This document shows positions 8,436 through 16,271 of a DNA stretch of 64,000 bases, one piece after another. The notes beneath the pieces were generated by a model. The model saw nothing but the letters and a program-made list of their open reading frames with translations, had not been told where the DNA came from and searched no databases. Origin of the DNA: Rhodobium gokarnense (GTDB taxonomy: Bacteria; Pseudomonadota; Alphaproteobacteria; Rhizobiales; Rhodobiaceae); the NCBI RefSeq assembly GCF_025961475.1, contig NZ_JAOQNS010000001.1:434001-498000 (forward strand), in the 5' to 3' direction. The position numbers were made by a program, and so were the translations under genes. How positions within the stretch are numbered: the first letter of the stretch is position 1; the number at the start of each line of letters is the position of its first letter.

Positions 8436-9407
8436 ATGAAGAACTCACCGTCGATCGACGAACAAATTGAAATATTTCGAAAAATGCATGTGGTGCGGCA
8501 GCTTGAGGAAAAGCTGGGAGCCCTGCACAAGGAAGGCAAGACGCGCGGCCCGATCCATCGCTGCGACGGCCAGGAGGCGATCGGCGTTGCCGCGACGGCG
8601 ATGCTTGACGACACCGACTATGTGATGAGCACGCACCGGGGCCACGCCCACTACATCGGCAAGGGGCTCGACGTCTATCCGGTGGTCGCCGAGATCTTCG
8701 GGCGCGAGACCGGGAGTTGCGCGGGCCGGGCCGGCCACATGCTGGTCGCCGATGCCTCCAAGGGCATGATCGGCGGCAACGCCATCGTCGGCGCCAGCAT
8801 TCCGGCGGCAACGGGCGCGGCGCTCTCCAACCAGGTGCTCGGCCGCGACGCGGTCTCCATGTGCATCTTCGGCGATGGCGCGGCGCAGACCGGCATCTGC
8901 CACGAGGCGATGAACATGGCCGCTCTCTGGAAGCTGCCGATCGTCTTCGTGCTGGAGCACAACCAGTTCGGCCTCACGGTCGATACCGACATGCAGTCGC
9001 CCATCGACGATCTCAGCATCCGCGCCGCCGGCTACGGCATGCCCTCGGAGATCGTCGACGGTAACGATCCGGTCGCCGTCTACCGGGCGGTCGGGGCGAT
9101 GGTCGAGCGCGCCCGGCGCGGCGAGGGGCCGGGCATGGTCGAGGCCAAGACCTATCGCCTGGAAGGCTTTTCGACCTCCGACATGGGCGGCTACCAGAAG
9201 GACGAGGACATCGCCGCCTGGAAGGCGCGCGACCCCCTGAAGATCGCCTTCGACCAGCTCAAGGCCGAGGTCGGCGAGGACAAGCTGAAGACCATCGAGG
9301 CGGAGGCCGTCGCCGAGGTGGAAGCCGCCTTTGAGAAGGCGCTCTCTGATCCGTTCCCGGAATTCGAACTCTTCGATGCCAGCGCGGCATACAGTGAGGT
9401 TGTGTAA
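8436..9407 (+). CDS. TPP-dependent 2-oxoacid/acetoin-type dehydrogenase E1 alpha subunit
   Basis: Alpha half of the thiamine-diphosphate E1 component. The 323-aa protein has T-H-R-G-H near residue 68 and the TPP/Mg motif starting G146-D-G and ending near N176 (E-H-N-Q-F-G). It resembles AcoA/PdhA. The stop overlaps the start of the beta-subunit gene in TAATG, giving tight coupling. An operator-like repeat lies just upstream. Partners downstream (an E2 with hydrolase domain) favour an AcoABC-like complex that cleaves an acyloin or 2-oxoacid, but the true substrate is unknown. No own E3 gene is seen. Confidence 0.85.
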   Translation: MKNSPSIDEQIEIFRKMHVVRQLEEKLGALHKEGKTRGPIHRCDGQEAIGVAATAMLDDTDYVMSTHRGHAHYIGKGLDVYPVVAEIFGRETGSCAGRAGHMLVADASKGMIGGNAIVGASIPAATGAALSNQVLGRDAVSMCIFGDGAAQTGICHEAMNMAALWKLPIVFVLEHNQFGLTVDTDMQSPIDDLSIRAAGYGMPSEIVDGNDPVAVYRAVGAMVERARRGEGPGMVEAKTYRLEGFSTSDMGGYQKDEDIAAWKARDPLKIAFDQLKAEVGEDKLKTIEAEAVAEVEAAFEKALSDPFPEFELFDASAAYSEVV

Positions 9408-10384
9408 TGGCGTTGATGCGGTATGCCGAGGCGCTGAACGCGGCGCTTCGCGAGGAAATGACGCGCGATCCGTCGGTCTTTCTGTTCGGCGAGGACATCG
9501 GCCGCTATGGCGGCGTCTTCAAGGTAACGCGCGGCCTGCAGGAGGAGTTCGGCTTCAACCGGGTGCGCGACACCCCGATCTCCGAACAGGCGATGACGGC
9601 GATGGCCGTGACGGCGGCGATGACCGGCACAAGGCCGGTGCTTGAGATCATGTATGCGGACTTCATGCCGCTGACGCTCGACGCGCTCGTCAACCAGGCC
9701 TCGATCTACGAATATATCTGGAACGGCCAGGTGAAGATGCCCTTCGTCCTGCGCACGCAGGGCGGCGGCGGCGCGGGGGCCGCGGCCCAGCACTCCAAGT
9801 CGCTCGATTCCATGGTCGCGCACATCCCCGGCATCAAGGTGGTCGCGCCGTCGACCCCGGCCGACGCCAAGGGGCTCCTGAAATCGGCGATCCGCGACGA
9901 CCAGCCGGTGGTCTTCCTGGAGCACAAGCTGCTCTACAACATGCGCGGCGAGGTGCCGGAGGGCGACGACGTGCTGGTACCGCTCGGCGCCGCCTCGCTC
10001 GCCCGAGAAGGCACGGACGTCTCCATCTTTGCGACCTCGCGCATGGTGCATGAGAGCCTGAAGGCGGCTGAGGCGCTCGCCGAGAAGGGTATTTCCGCCG
10101 AGGTGATCGATCTCCGGTCGCTGAAGCCGCTCGACCTCAACGCCATCAAGAAATCCATCGCCAAGACCAACAACGCCGTCGTCGTCAACGAGGGCTGGAA
10201 TTTCTGCGGCTATGCGGCGGAGATCTCGGCGACGATCATGGACCATTGCTTCGACGATCTCGATGCGCCGGTGGCCCGGGTGACCATGCCCGACATGCCG
10301 ATCCCCTACAGCGAGCCGCTGGAAATGGCGGTGCTTCCGAACGCGGAAAAGATCGTCGCCGCGTCGCTGCAAACGCTCGCCTGA
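9407..10384 (+). CDS. TPP-dependent 2-oxoacid/acetoin-type dehydrogenase E1 beta subunit
   Basis: Beta half of the E1 heterotetramer, 325 aa, with G-E-D-I-G-R-Y-G-G-V near residue 30, R-V-R-D-T-P-I-S-E-Q and the transketolase C-terminal domain (E-V-I-D-L-R-S-L-K-P-L-D). It is translated from an ATG overlapping the E1 alpha stop. The R-T-Q-G-G-G-G-A-G-A-A-A-Q-H-S-K-S-L loop is the usual regulatory/active-site segment of PdhB/AcoB proteins. It acts in the cytoplasm with the alpha subunit to form acyl groups on the E2 lipoyl arm. Confidence 0.87.
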   Translation: MALMRYAEALNAALREEMTRDPSVFLFGEDIGRYGGVFKVTRGLQEEFGFNRVRDTPISEQAMTAMAVTAAMTGTRPVLEIMYADFMPLTLDALVNQASIYEYIWNGQVKMPFVLRTQGGGGAGAAAQHSKSLDSMVAHIPGIKVVAPSTPADAKGLLKSAIRDDQPVVFLEHKLLYNMRGEVPEGDDVLVPLGAASLAREGTDVSIFATSRMVHESLKAAEALAEKGISAEVIDLRSLKPLDLNAIKKSIAKTNNAVVVNEGWNFCGYAAEISATIMDHCFDDLDAPVARVTMPDMPIPYSEPLEMAVLPNAEKIVAASLQTLA

Positions 10385-10394
10385 GGAGGGGACA

Positions 10395-11639
10395 ATGACC
10401 CATCCGATCACGCTGGAAAGCGCCGGCGGCGAATATATGGAAAGCGTCGTCGTCGTCGAATGGACCAAGAAGCCCGGCGAGGCGGTCGCCGAGGGCGAGG
10501 TCGTCGTCGTCGTGGAGACCGCCAAGGCGGCCACGGAAATCCCGGCGCCGCATGCCGGCTATTTGCAGGAGATCCTGTTCCAGCCCGGCGAGGAGGCCGA
10601 TATCGGCGCCGTCCTCGGCCGCATCGGCGACGAGAAGTCTGCGAGCACGCCGGCGCCCGCCGAGAGCGCTGCGCCGACGCCGAAGGCCGCCGACGAGGCG
10701 CCGGTGTCGACGGCACCCGCGGCCTCCAAGGGCGGCGCGCGGGTCGTCGCGACGCCGCTCGCCCGGCGCGTCGCCAAGGAGCGCGGCATCGACCTCCACG
10801 ACATTCGCGGCACGGGCCCCCGCGGCCGCATCAAGCTGCGGGATGTCGAGGCGGCAAAGGCCGCGCCGAAGCCGGCCGCTGCCGCGCCGCAGGATGCCGC
10901 AGGACCGGCCCGTGACGGTGTCCCGGTCGTCTTCCTGCACGGGTTCGGGGCCGACAGGACGGCGTGGAGCCGGGTCGTGCCGCTCGTCGACCGTGCCATC
11001 AAGCCGATCCTGATCGAGTTGCCGGGGCACGGATCGTCAACAGATGGCGCCATCACCCGGTTCGACGATCTCGTCGATGCCGTCGCAGCCGAGCTCGACG
11101 ACAAAGGCATTACGGCCGCCCATTTCGTCGGCCATTCCCTCGGCGGCGCCGTCGCGCTCGCGCTGTGCGGCCTTGGCCGGGTCGCGGTCCATTCCCTCTG
11201 CCTGATCGCGCCGGCCGGGCTCGGCCCCGAGATCAATGGCGGCTTCCTCGATGGCATGGCCAATGCGCAGAGTGCCGAGAGCCTGGAGCCGTGGCTCGAT
11301 GCCATGACGGGAACCGACTTCACCCTGCAGAGCGGCTATGCGCGCACGGTATTGCGCCAGTGGCAGGCAAGGGATACGCAAAAGACCCTAGCCGAGATGG
11401 CCGACGGCCTTTTCCCGGGGAATACGCAATCGATGCGGCTGGCGCCCGTCCTTGCCGACCTGGCGATCCCGGCAAAGGTGCTGTGGGGGCTCGATGACCG
11501 GATCATCCCGTCCGCCCACGCCTTTGCGGCATCGGCCGGTGTCGGCCTCCATCTCATGAAGGGAACGGGGCACGTGCCGCACATGGAACAGCCGGCGCTG
11601 ACGGCGCGGCTCATCAACGAGCTGACGCGGGCCGGATAG
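10395..11639 (+). CDS. Lipoyl-domain E2 fused to an alpha/beta hydrolase (AcoC-like)
   Basis: Hybrid E2, 414 aa. A lipoyl domain spans residues 1-78 with the lipoylated Lys at K44 (E-T-A-K-A). An Ala/Pro linker leads to a peripheral-subunit-binding domain at about 116-152 (A-T-P-L-A-R-R-V-A-K-E). The C-terminal alpha/beta hydrolase (about 176-412) has nucleophile S248 in G-H-S-L-G-G, an acidic residue near 367 and H393 in G-T-G-H-V-P-H. The chloramphenicol-acetyltransferase-like catalytic domain of normal E2 proteins is absent. This matches AcoC of acetoin dehydrogenase. The hydrolase domain presumably releases or transfers the acyl product. A GAGGAGGGG site precedes the ATG. Confidence 0.85.
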   Translation: MTHPITLESAGGEYMESVVVVEWTKKPGEAVAEGEVVVVVETAKAATEIPAPHAGYLQEILFQPGEEADIGAVLGRIGDEKSASTPAPAESAAPTPKAADEAPVSTAPAASKGGARVVATPLARRVAKERGIDLHDIRGTGPRGRIKLRDVEAAKAAPKPAAAAPQDAAGPARDGVPVVFLHGFGADRTAWSRVVPLVDRAIKPILIELPGHGSSTDGAITRFDDLVDAVAAELDDKGITAAHFVGHSLGGAVALALCGLGRVAVHSLCLIAPAGLGPEINGGFLDGMANAQSAESLEPWLDAMTGTDFTLQSGYARTVLRQWQARDTQKTLAEMADGLFPGNTQSMRLAPVLADLAIPAKVLWGLDDRIIPSAHAFAASAGVGLHLMKGTGHVPHMEQPALTARLINELTRAG

Positions 11640-11647
11640 GAGGCTCT

Positions 11648-12463
11648 GTGGCTAAGAAGGTTCTGCTTGTCGGTTGCGGCAATATGGGGTTCGCGATGTT
11701 GCAAGGCTGGCTCGCCCTGCAGCCGTCGCCCGAGATCACCGTCGTGGAGCCCGCCGCCCCGTTGCGCCAGCGGATCTCCGACCTCGCCGTTTCGGCCCTT
11801 GCGTCGGCGGACGACCTTGCCGCGGATTACTGGCCGGACATCGTCGTCCTTGCGGTCAAGCCGCAGATGTTCGCCGGCGTCCTGCCGGACTATGCCCGGT
11901 TCGCCGGTCCGTCGACGCTGTTCGTCTCGATCGCCGCGGGCGTCACCACCGCCACCATTGCCGGACTGACCAGAGCGGATGCGGCCATCGTGCGCTGCAT
12001 GCCGAACACGCCGGCCGCGATCGGCCATGGCGTGATGGCGCTCTATGCCAACGGCCAGGTGAGCGCGGAGCAGGCCGAGGCCGCGGCAACGCTCCTTGCC
12101 GCCTGCGGCACGGTCGTCGCCATCGAAGACGAGGCCCTGATGGACGCCGTCACGGCGGTCTCCGGCTCCGGACCCGCCTATGTCTTCCATTTCATCGAGG
12201 CGCTTTCGGAGGCCGCGCGCAAGGTCGGCCTGCCGGACGATCTGGCGGACCTGATGGCGCTCAAGACGGTGGAAGGCGCCGCACGGCTCGCCGCGACCAG
12301 CGACGATGCGCCCGGGACGCTGCGCGAGAAGGTGACCAGCCCGGGCGGTACGACGGCGGCTGCGCTCGGCGTGCTGATGGGCGAGGGCGCCCTGTCGACG
12401 CTCCTCGGCGATGCCGTCGAAGCCGCCCGCGACCGTTCCGTAGAGCTCGGAAAATCCGAGTGA
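11648..12463 (+). CDS. proC: Pyrroline-5-carboxylate reductase family protein (ProC)
   Basis: NAD(P)H-dependent reductase of a cyclic imine, normally pyrroline-5-carboxylate to proline. The 271-aa protein has Rossmann V-G-C-G-N-M-G at residues 8-14, V-K-P-Q near 74, R-C-M-P-N-T-P near 117, and the dimerisation/active-site blocks A-V-S-G-S-G-P-A-Y and T-S-P-G-G-T-T. GTG 11648 has a perfect TAGGAGG just upstream. It lies inside the catabolic island, eight bases after the E2 gene, so it may be a pathway-specific imine reductase rather than (or as well as) the housekeeping ProC. All family residues appear intact. Confidence 0.85.
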   Translation: MAKKVLLVGCGNMGFAMLQGWLALQPSPEITVVEPAAPLRQRISDLAVSALASADDLAADYWPDIVVLAVKPQMFAGVLPDYARFAGPSTLFVSIAAGVTTATIAGLTRADAAIVRCMPNTPAAIGHGVMALYANGQVSAEQAEAAATLLAACGTVVAIEDEALMDAVTAVSGSGPAYVFHFIEALSEAARKVGLPDDLADLMALKTVEGAARLAATSDDAPGTLREKVTSPGGTTAAALGVLMGEGALSTLLGDAVEAARDRSVELGKSE

Positions 12464-13404
12464 CCAGTCCCGGTGCGGCCGGCGAACCGGACACCTCTCG
12501 CAACATAAAAACAATCTCGCCCCCGGCCGGCACGAATGTCGTCGCCGGGGTGCTGCTGCTCGTCCTTGCGACCATCATCTTCGCCTGCCAGGACGCCATC
12601 ACCAAGCATCTGGTGGCGTCCTATCCGGTCACCTTCATCCTCGTCATCCGCTATTGGTTCTTCGGCGCCTTCGGGCTTGGCCTCGCCGCGCGCCAGCCGG
12701 GCCTCCACATCGCCTTCAAGAGCCGACGGCCGGTGTTGCAGATCGGGCGCGGGATCCTGCTCGTCCTCGAAATCGGCCTGATGGCGCTTGCCTACCGCAC
12801 CCTCGGTCTCGCCGAGACCATGACGCTGTTCATGTGCTATCCGCTGATGGCGACGGCGCTTGCCGCCGTGCTCCTTCGCGAGCCGGTCGGCTGGCGGCGC
12901 TGGGTGTCGGTCGCCGTCGGCTTCGTCGGCATCGTCATCATCCTCAGGCCCGGCGCGGGGGTTGTCGATGTCGGTGCGGTGTACGTTCTGATCTCGGCGC
13001 TGATCTATGCGGTCTACCAGATCCTCACCCGGCTCTGCGGCAATGACGACAGCCCGTCGACGTCGTTCCTCTATGTCAGCATGGTCGGGGCCGTCATGAT
13101 GACGGTGGTCGCGCCGTTCGCCTGGACCACCATCACCTTTGAGGACGGCGCCTGGCTGGCGGTCCTCTGCGCCATGTCGATGGGAGGCCATTATTCGCTG
13201 ATCCGGGCCCTCAGCATCGCGCCGGCCGGCCTCCTGCAGCCGTTCAACTACCTGCAGCTCGTCTGGGCCGTCATCGTCGGCTGGCTCGTCTTTAACGACA
13301 TGCCCGATGCCTGGGCGTTTGCCGGCGGCGCGCTGATCGTCGGCAGCGGCCTGTTCGTTGCCTATCGCGAGCGGGTGCGGGCCCGCGCGGCGGCTCGGGC
13401 CTGA
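12460..13404 (+). CDS. EamA/DMT family transporter
   Basis: Inner-membrane drug/metabolite transporter family protein, 314 aa, with ten hydrophobic segments as two EamA repeats (about residues 24-155 and 170-300). T-M-T-L-F-M-C-Y-P-L-M near the middle and a basic C-terminal tail are usual. GTG at 12460 overlaps the proC stop in GTGA, so the genes are coupled. By context it may export a toxic or surplus intermediate. Direction and substrate are not known. Confidence 0.82.
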   Translation: MTSPGAAGEPDTSRNIKTISPPAGTNVVAGVLLLVLATIIFACQDAITKHLVASYPVTFILVIRYWFFGAFGLGLAARQPGLHIAFKSRRPVLQIGRGILLVLEIGLMALAYRTLGLAETMTLFMCYPLMATALAAVLLREPVGWRRWVSVAVGFVGIVIILRPGAGVVDVGAVYVLISALIYAVYQILTRLCGNDDSPSTSFLYVSMVGAVMMTVVAPFAWTTITFEDGAWLAVLCAMSMGGHYSLIRALSIAPAGLLQPFNYLQLVWAVIVGWLVFNDMPDAWAFAGGALIVGSGLFVAYRERVRARAAARA

Positions 13405-13447
13405 GCTAAAAATCGCCGATAATCGCCGGCATGAGGCTCTTGTAATT

Positions 13448-13464
13448 TGATATAACATATTTCA
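13448..13464. promoter_or_regulatory. Predicted degenerate operator upstream of the SDR gene
   Basis: TGATA-N7-TTTCA with TATAAC in the spacer resembles the TGTTA-N7-TAACA elements, inside a short AT-rich patch 35 bases before the SDR start. It suggests a second regulated promoter for the downstream genes. Confidence 0.4.
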
Positions 13465-13498
13465 TAGTTCGGGAAATCCGAACGCAAGGCAGGTGGAC

Positions 13499-14272
13499 AT
13501 GCAGGAAAAACGGAAATCGGTTCTCATCACGGGTGCGGGCAGCGGCATCGGGCGCGCGGCGGCCCTGCGCTTCAACGCCGAGGGCTATGGCGTCTGCCTG
13601 TTCGACATCAACGAGGCGGCTGCCAAGGAGGTAGCTGCCGAATTGAACCCGGAGATCGGTTCGCTGTGCGTGACCGGATCGGTCACCGAACTCTCCGACA
13701 TGACCGATGCGGTCGCGGCGACGAAGGACATGTTCGGCACGCTCGATGCCATCGTTACGTCTGCCGGCGTCGTCAAGGTGGAGCCCGCGGTCGATGCCGA
13801 TCCGGAGTTCTTCCGCAAGACGATGGAAATCAACGTCATGGGCACCTGGTTCACGGCCCAGGCGGCGGGCCGGGTGATGATCGAGCAGGGCCATGGCGCG
13901 ATCGTCATGATCGGCTCGGTCTATGGCGCCGGCGGTGCGCCGCAGCGCACGGCCTATTGCGCCTCCAAGGGCGCGGTCCACAATCTGGTGCGCAGCCTTG
14001 CCGTGGAATGGGGCCCGTCCGGCGTCCGCGTCAACGCCGTCGCGCCGACCGGCGTGCGCACGCCGATGGTGCAGGACCTCATCGACCGCGGCATCTACGA
14101 CCTTGCCGGCGTCGAGGGCAGGGCGCCGCTGCGCCGTCTCGCCGAGCCCGAAGAGGTCGCCGCCGCCTGCTATTTCCTCGCCAGCGACGAGGCCCGCATG
14201 ACCACCGGCACCATCCTTCCCGTCGACGGCGGCTGGATCGCCAACGGCTACACCCTGGGCAAGCGCGACTGA
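13499..14272 (+). CDS. SDR family NAD(P)-dependent oxidoreductase
   Basis: Classical short-chain dehydrogenase, 257 aa, likely an alcohol/keto oxidoreductase of the pathway. The cofactor motif T-G-A-G-S-G-I-G is at residues 11-18, N-x-A-G-type T-S-A-G-V follows the fourth strand, and the catalytic residues are S140, Y153 and K157 with normal spacing. D-I-N at the end of strand 2 suggests NAD preference. The C-terminus has V-D-G-G-W. ATG 13499 is preferred over GTG 13493 because AGGCAGG is well placed. Stop and next start overlap (ATGA type). Confidence 0.87.
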   Translation: MQEKRKSVLITGAGSGIGRAAALRFNAEGYGVCLFDINEAAAKEVAAELNPEIGSLCVTGSVTELSDMTDAVAATKDMFGTLDAIVTSAGVVKVEPAVDADPEFFRKTMEINVMGTWFTAQAAGRVMIEQGHGAIVMIGSVYGAGGAPQRTAYCASKGAVHNLVRSLAVEWGPSGVRVNAVAPTGVRTPMVQDLIDRGIYDLAGVEGRAPLRRLAEPEEVAAACYFLASDEARMTTGTILPVDGGWIANGYTLGKRD

Positions 14273-15189
14273 TGGCGGGCGATCCGGATATCCTCATCTT
14301 CAAGGTCGAGGGCGTGGAGCGGGAGATCCTGCTCGACGGCTCGAAATGTCCGGCAACGCTCGCCAAGGTGAAGGCGGCGCTGCCGGCGACCGTCGACATC
14401 CACTGCGCCAAGATCGCCGGCAGCCACATCATGTGGCCGGTGCCGTTCGTGGAAGCCGTGGAGAACGCCTCCGACGTGCTCGACATGCCAGCCGGCTCGT
14501 TCTTCTTCTGGCCGGAGCGGCAATATCTGGAAATCACCTACGACGCGCTGCAGGCGGAAACGGCCGCGGTCAACTATCTCGGCCGGCTTCGCGGCGACGT
14601 TGCCTGGCTGCGCGACTATGCCGACCGCCAGCGCCAGGGTCAGGGTACGGCCATCTTCAAGGCCGAGGTCTATCTGAAGGACGCCCCCGCCGATGCGGCA
14701 CCCGAGCCGGACGAAGCCGACGACGGCAGTGCCCTTGCCGGCGTCCGCGCCGCGCGCCGGGCGGTCTGGGCGGCCCAGCCGTCGGACGTTGCCGGATTGC
14801 TGGGCCGCCGCGGCCTCAACATCCCCTTCGGTCCGCTCTCCATGGCCGAAGGCGAATTGCGCAAGCTGCACGAGCTGCTGTGGCGGCTGTGGAATGCGGG
14901 CGGTGAAATCATCGATACCGAAAAGATGGCGATCGCACGCTTTGCAACGCATGCGGCCATCACCCGCGTCGGCGGCTTCTGCCACATGGGCGAGACCGCC
15001 GCGGTGCTGGAAAAGCTCATCGTCGCGCTCGGCGACGGCGCCGCCCGGCTCGATGACGTCCTCGTCGAAGGCATTCTCTACAGCGGCCGGATGGCAGCCT
15101 GGCTCGACCTCTACATCCAATGGTGGCCGATCAACGAAATGACGTTGAAGACGCTTGAGGCTGCCGACAACTCTCTCGGAAAGGCATGA
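14272..15189 (+). CDS. Uncharacterised two-part protein with DUF3830-like (cyclophilin-fold) N-terminus
   Basis: 305 aa, no signal peptide. Residues about 5-140 resemble DUF3830 proteins, which adopt a cyclophilin-like barrel: alternating strands, a conserved M-P-A-G-S-F-F-F-W-P turn and an L-E-I-T-Y-D strand. Residues about 165-300 are a separate helical part (R-A-A-R-R-A-V-W, G-L-N-I-P-F-G-P-L-S, W-W-P-I-N-E-M) that I do not recognise. An acidic low-complexity linker lies between. The start overlaps the SDR stop and the stop overlaps the possible first ATG of the ridA-like gene, so it is deep in the operon. Function unknown; a role in the same degradation pathway is inferred. Confidence 0.75.
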   Translation: MAGDPDILIFKVEGVEREILLDGSKCPATLAKVKAALPATVDIHCAKIAGSHIMWPVPFVEAVENASDVLDMPAGSFFFWPERQYLEITYDALQAETAAVNYLGRLRGDVAWLRDYADRQRQGQGTAIFKAEVYLKDAPADAAPEPDEADDGSALAGVRAARRAVWAAQPSDVAGLLGRRGLNIPFGPLSMAEGELRKLHELLWRLWNAGGEIIDTEKMAIARFATHAAITRVGGFCHMGETAAVLEKLIVALGDGAARLDDVLVEGILYSGRMAAWLDLYIQWWPINEMTLKTLEAADNSLGKA

Positions 15190-15191
15190 CA

Positions 15192-15587
15192 ATGACCGCA
15201 AAACGCCAGAACATCTCGTCCGGATCGAAATTCGAGGAAGCCTTCGGCTATTCGCGCGCGGTCAAGGTCGGCGAGACGGTCTATATCTCCGGCACCATCG
15301 GCATGAATTTCGCAACCGGCGAGGTCTCCCCCGATCCGGTCGAGCAGCTCCGCCAGGTCATCAGGAACATCGAGCCGGCGCTCAAGGAGGCCGGTGCGAG
15401 CCTCAAGGACGTGGTCCAGATCACGACCTATGTGACGGCGCCGGAGGTGTTCCAGGCGATCGGTCCGGAACTCGGCAAGATCTTCGGCGACATCCGCCCG
15501 ACCAACGCGGCGCTCGTCGTCGAATTCCCGGTGCCGGACGTGACGGTCGAAATTTCGGCGACCGCCGTCATCGGCTGCGGCAGCTAA
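15192..15587 (+). CDS. RidA family protein (imine/enamine deaminase)
   Basis: Small trimeric cytosolic RidA/YjgF family protein, 131 aa, hydrolysing reactive imines/enamines to ketones plus ammonia. Family pattern visible: Y-S-R-A-V-K-V-G-E-T-V-Y-I-S-G-T-I-G near residue 20, N-I-E-P-A-L-K-E-A-G-A-S-L-K-D-V-V, and R-P-T-N-A-A-L-V-V, where the Arg is the carboxylate-binding residue of RidA. The family Glu is in V-E-I-S-A-T-A-V. ATG 15192 has GGAAAGG upstream; ATG 15186 overlaps the previous stop. It fits an amine-oxidation pathway with the DAO-type oxidase and ProC-like reductase. Confidence 0.87.
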   Translation: MTAKRQNISSGSKFEEAFGYSRAVKVGETVYISGTIGMNFATGEVSPDPVEQLRQVIRNIEPALKEAGASLKDVVQITTYVTAPEVFQAIGPELGKIFGDIRPTNAALVVEFPVPDVTVEISATAVIGCGS

Positions 15588-15597
15588 GGGAGACCCC

Positions 15598-16146
15598 ATG
15601 GCCGACGCAGAAACGATCACCCACGGCGACCTCGTCTATCGGATCATCCCGCTCGGCGAGACCCTGGCCCTTGCCGAGGAACTCAGGACCTCCGGCAAGA
15701 AGTGGCATTCCCATGTCCTCTCGCCGGGCTGCCTGCACAACCCCAAGCCCGAGCAGTACGGCCTCGTCATCGAGGACGACAGCGAGGACATCACCTATCT
15801 CGCCCACTCCGTCGGCTTTCCGGAGGAGGACAAGGTGCTGGTGAAGATCCTGCACGGCGACGACATCCTCGATGCCTCCAAATCGGGCGGCGACAATGCG
15901 GCTGTTGCGGCCTCGACCCTGTTGCCGAAGGTCCGGGAGATCGATGCCTCGGGCGCGACGTGGCATCACCACATGCATTTCCCGACCTGCAGCTTCAATC
16001 CCCACCGCGGCAAGTGGTCGATCTCGGTGGAGGACGGCAAGGGCGGCGTCTTTTCGGAAACCTATGACGAGGAGCCGGTCGACGTCCTGCGCGAGATCGA
16101 GGTGATCTATTTCCGCCATCTCGACGCCAAAACCAAAGACGGATAA
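15598..16146 (+). CDS. Unrecognised protein with duplicated WHxH(x3)PxC(x2)NP motif
   Basis: 182 aa, acidic, no signal peptide or membrane segment. I do not recognise the family. The sequence contains the same 14-position motif twice: W36-H-S-H39-x3-P43-x-C45-x2-N48-P49, and W122-H-H-H125-x3-P129-x-C131-x2-N134-P135. Each copy is followed by a beta-rich stretch with V-E/I-E-D. This suggests two related lobes, each offering two His and one Cys, a plausible metal or haem site. It is the last gene before a strong terminator, so it belongs to the SDR-DUF3830-RidA operon. The ATG has GGGAGACC upstream. Confidence 0.75.
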   Translation: MADAETITHGDLVYRIIPLGETLALAEELRTSGKKWHSHVLSPGCLHNPKPEQYGLVIEDDSEDITYLAHSVGFPEEDKVLVKILHGDDILDASKSGGDNAAVAASTLLPKVREIDASGATWHHHMHFPTCSFNPHRGKWSISVEDGKGGVFSETYDEEPVDVLREIEVIYFRHLDAKTKDG

Positions 16147-16161
16147 ACGGCAACGACAAGA

Positions 16162-16181
16162 GCGGCGTCCGAGAACGCCGC
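16162..16181 (+). other. GC stem-loop after the WHxH gene
   Basis: GCGGCGT (16162-16168) pairs with ACGCCGC (16175-16181) around a 6-base loop, without a T-run. It lies 15 bases after the stop codon and may protect the mRNA end before the true terminator downstream. Confidence 0.5.
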
Positions 16182-16220
16182 CTCCCGATAAACGCATAAA
16201 GAACATGTCCTCCAGCATGC

Positions 16221-16254
16221 GCTGGCCCGACCGGCGGTCGGGCCGGCACTTTTT
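16221..16254 (+). terminator. Strong intrinsic terminator of the catabolic operon
   Basis: A 12-bp stem (16221-16232 with 16236-16247, one G-T pair) and 3-base loop are followed by A-C and a run of T residues. The DAO-type oxidase starts 18 bases later, so it must have its own promoter or depend on read-through. Confidence 0.8.
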
Positions 16255-16271
16255 CAGGAAAGGTTCGGGTC

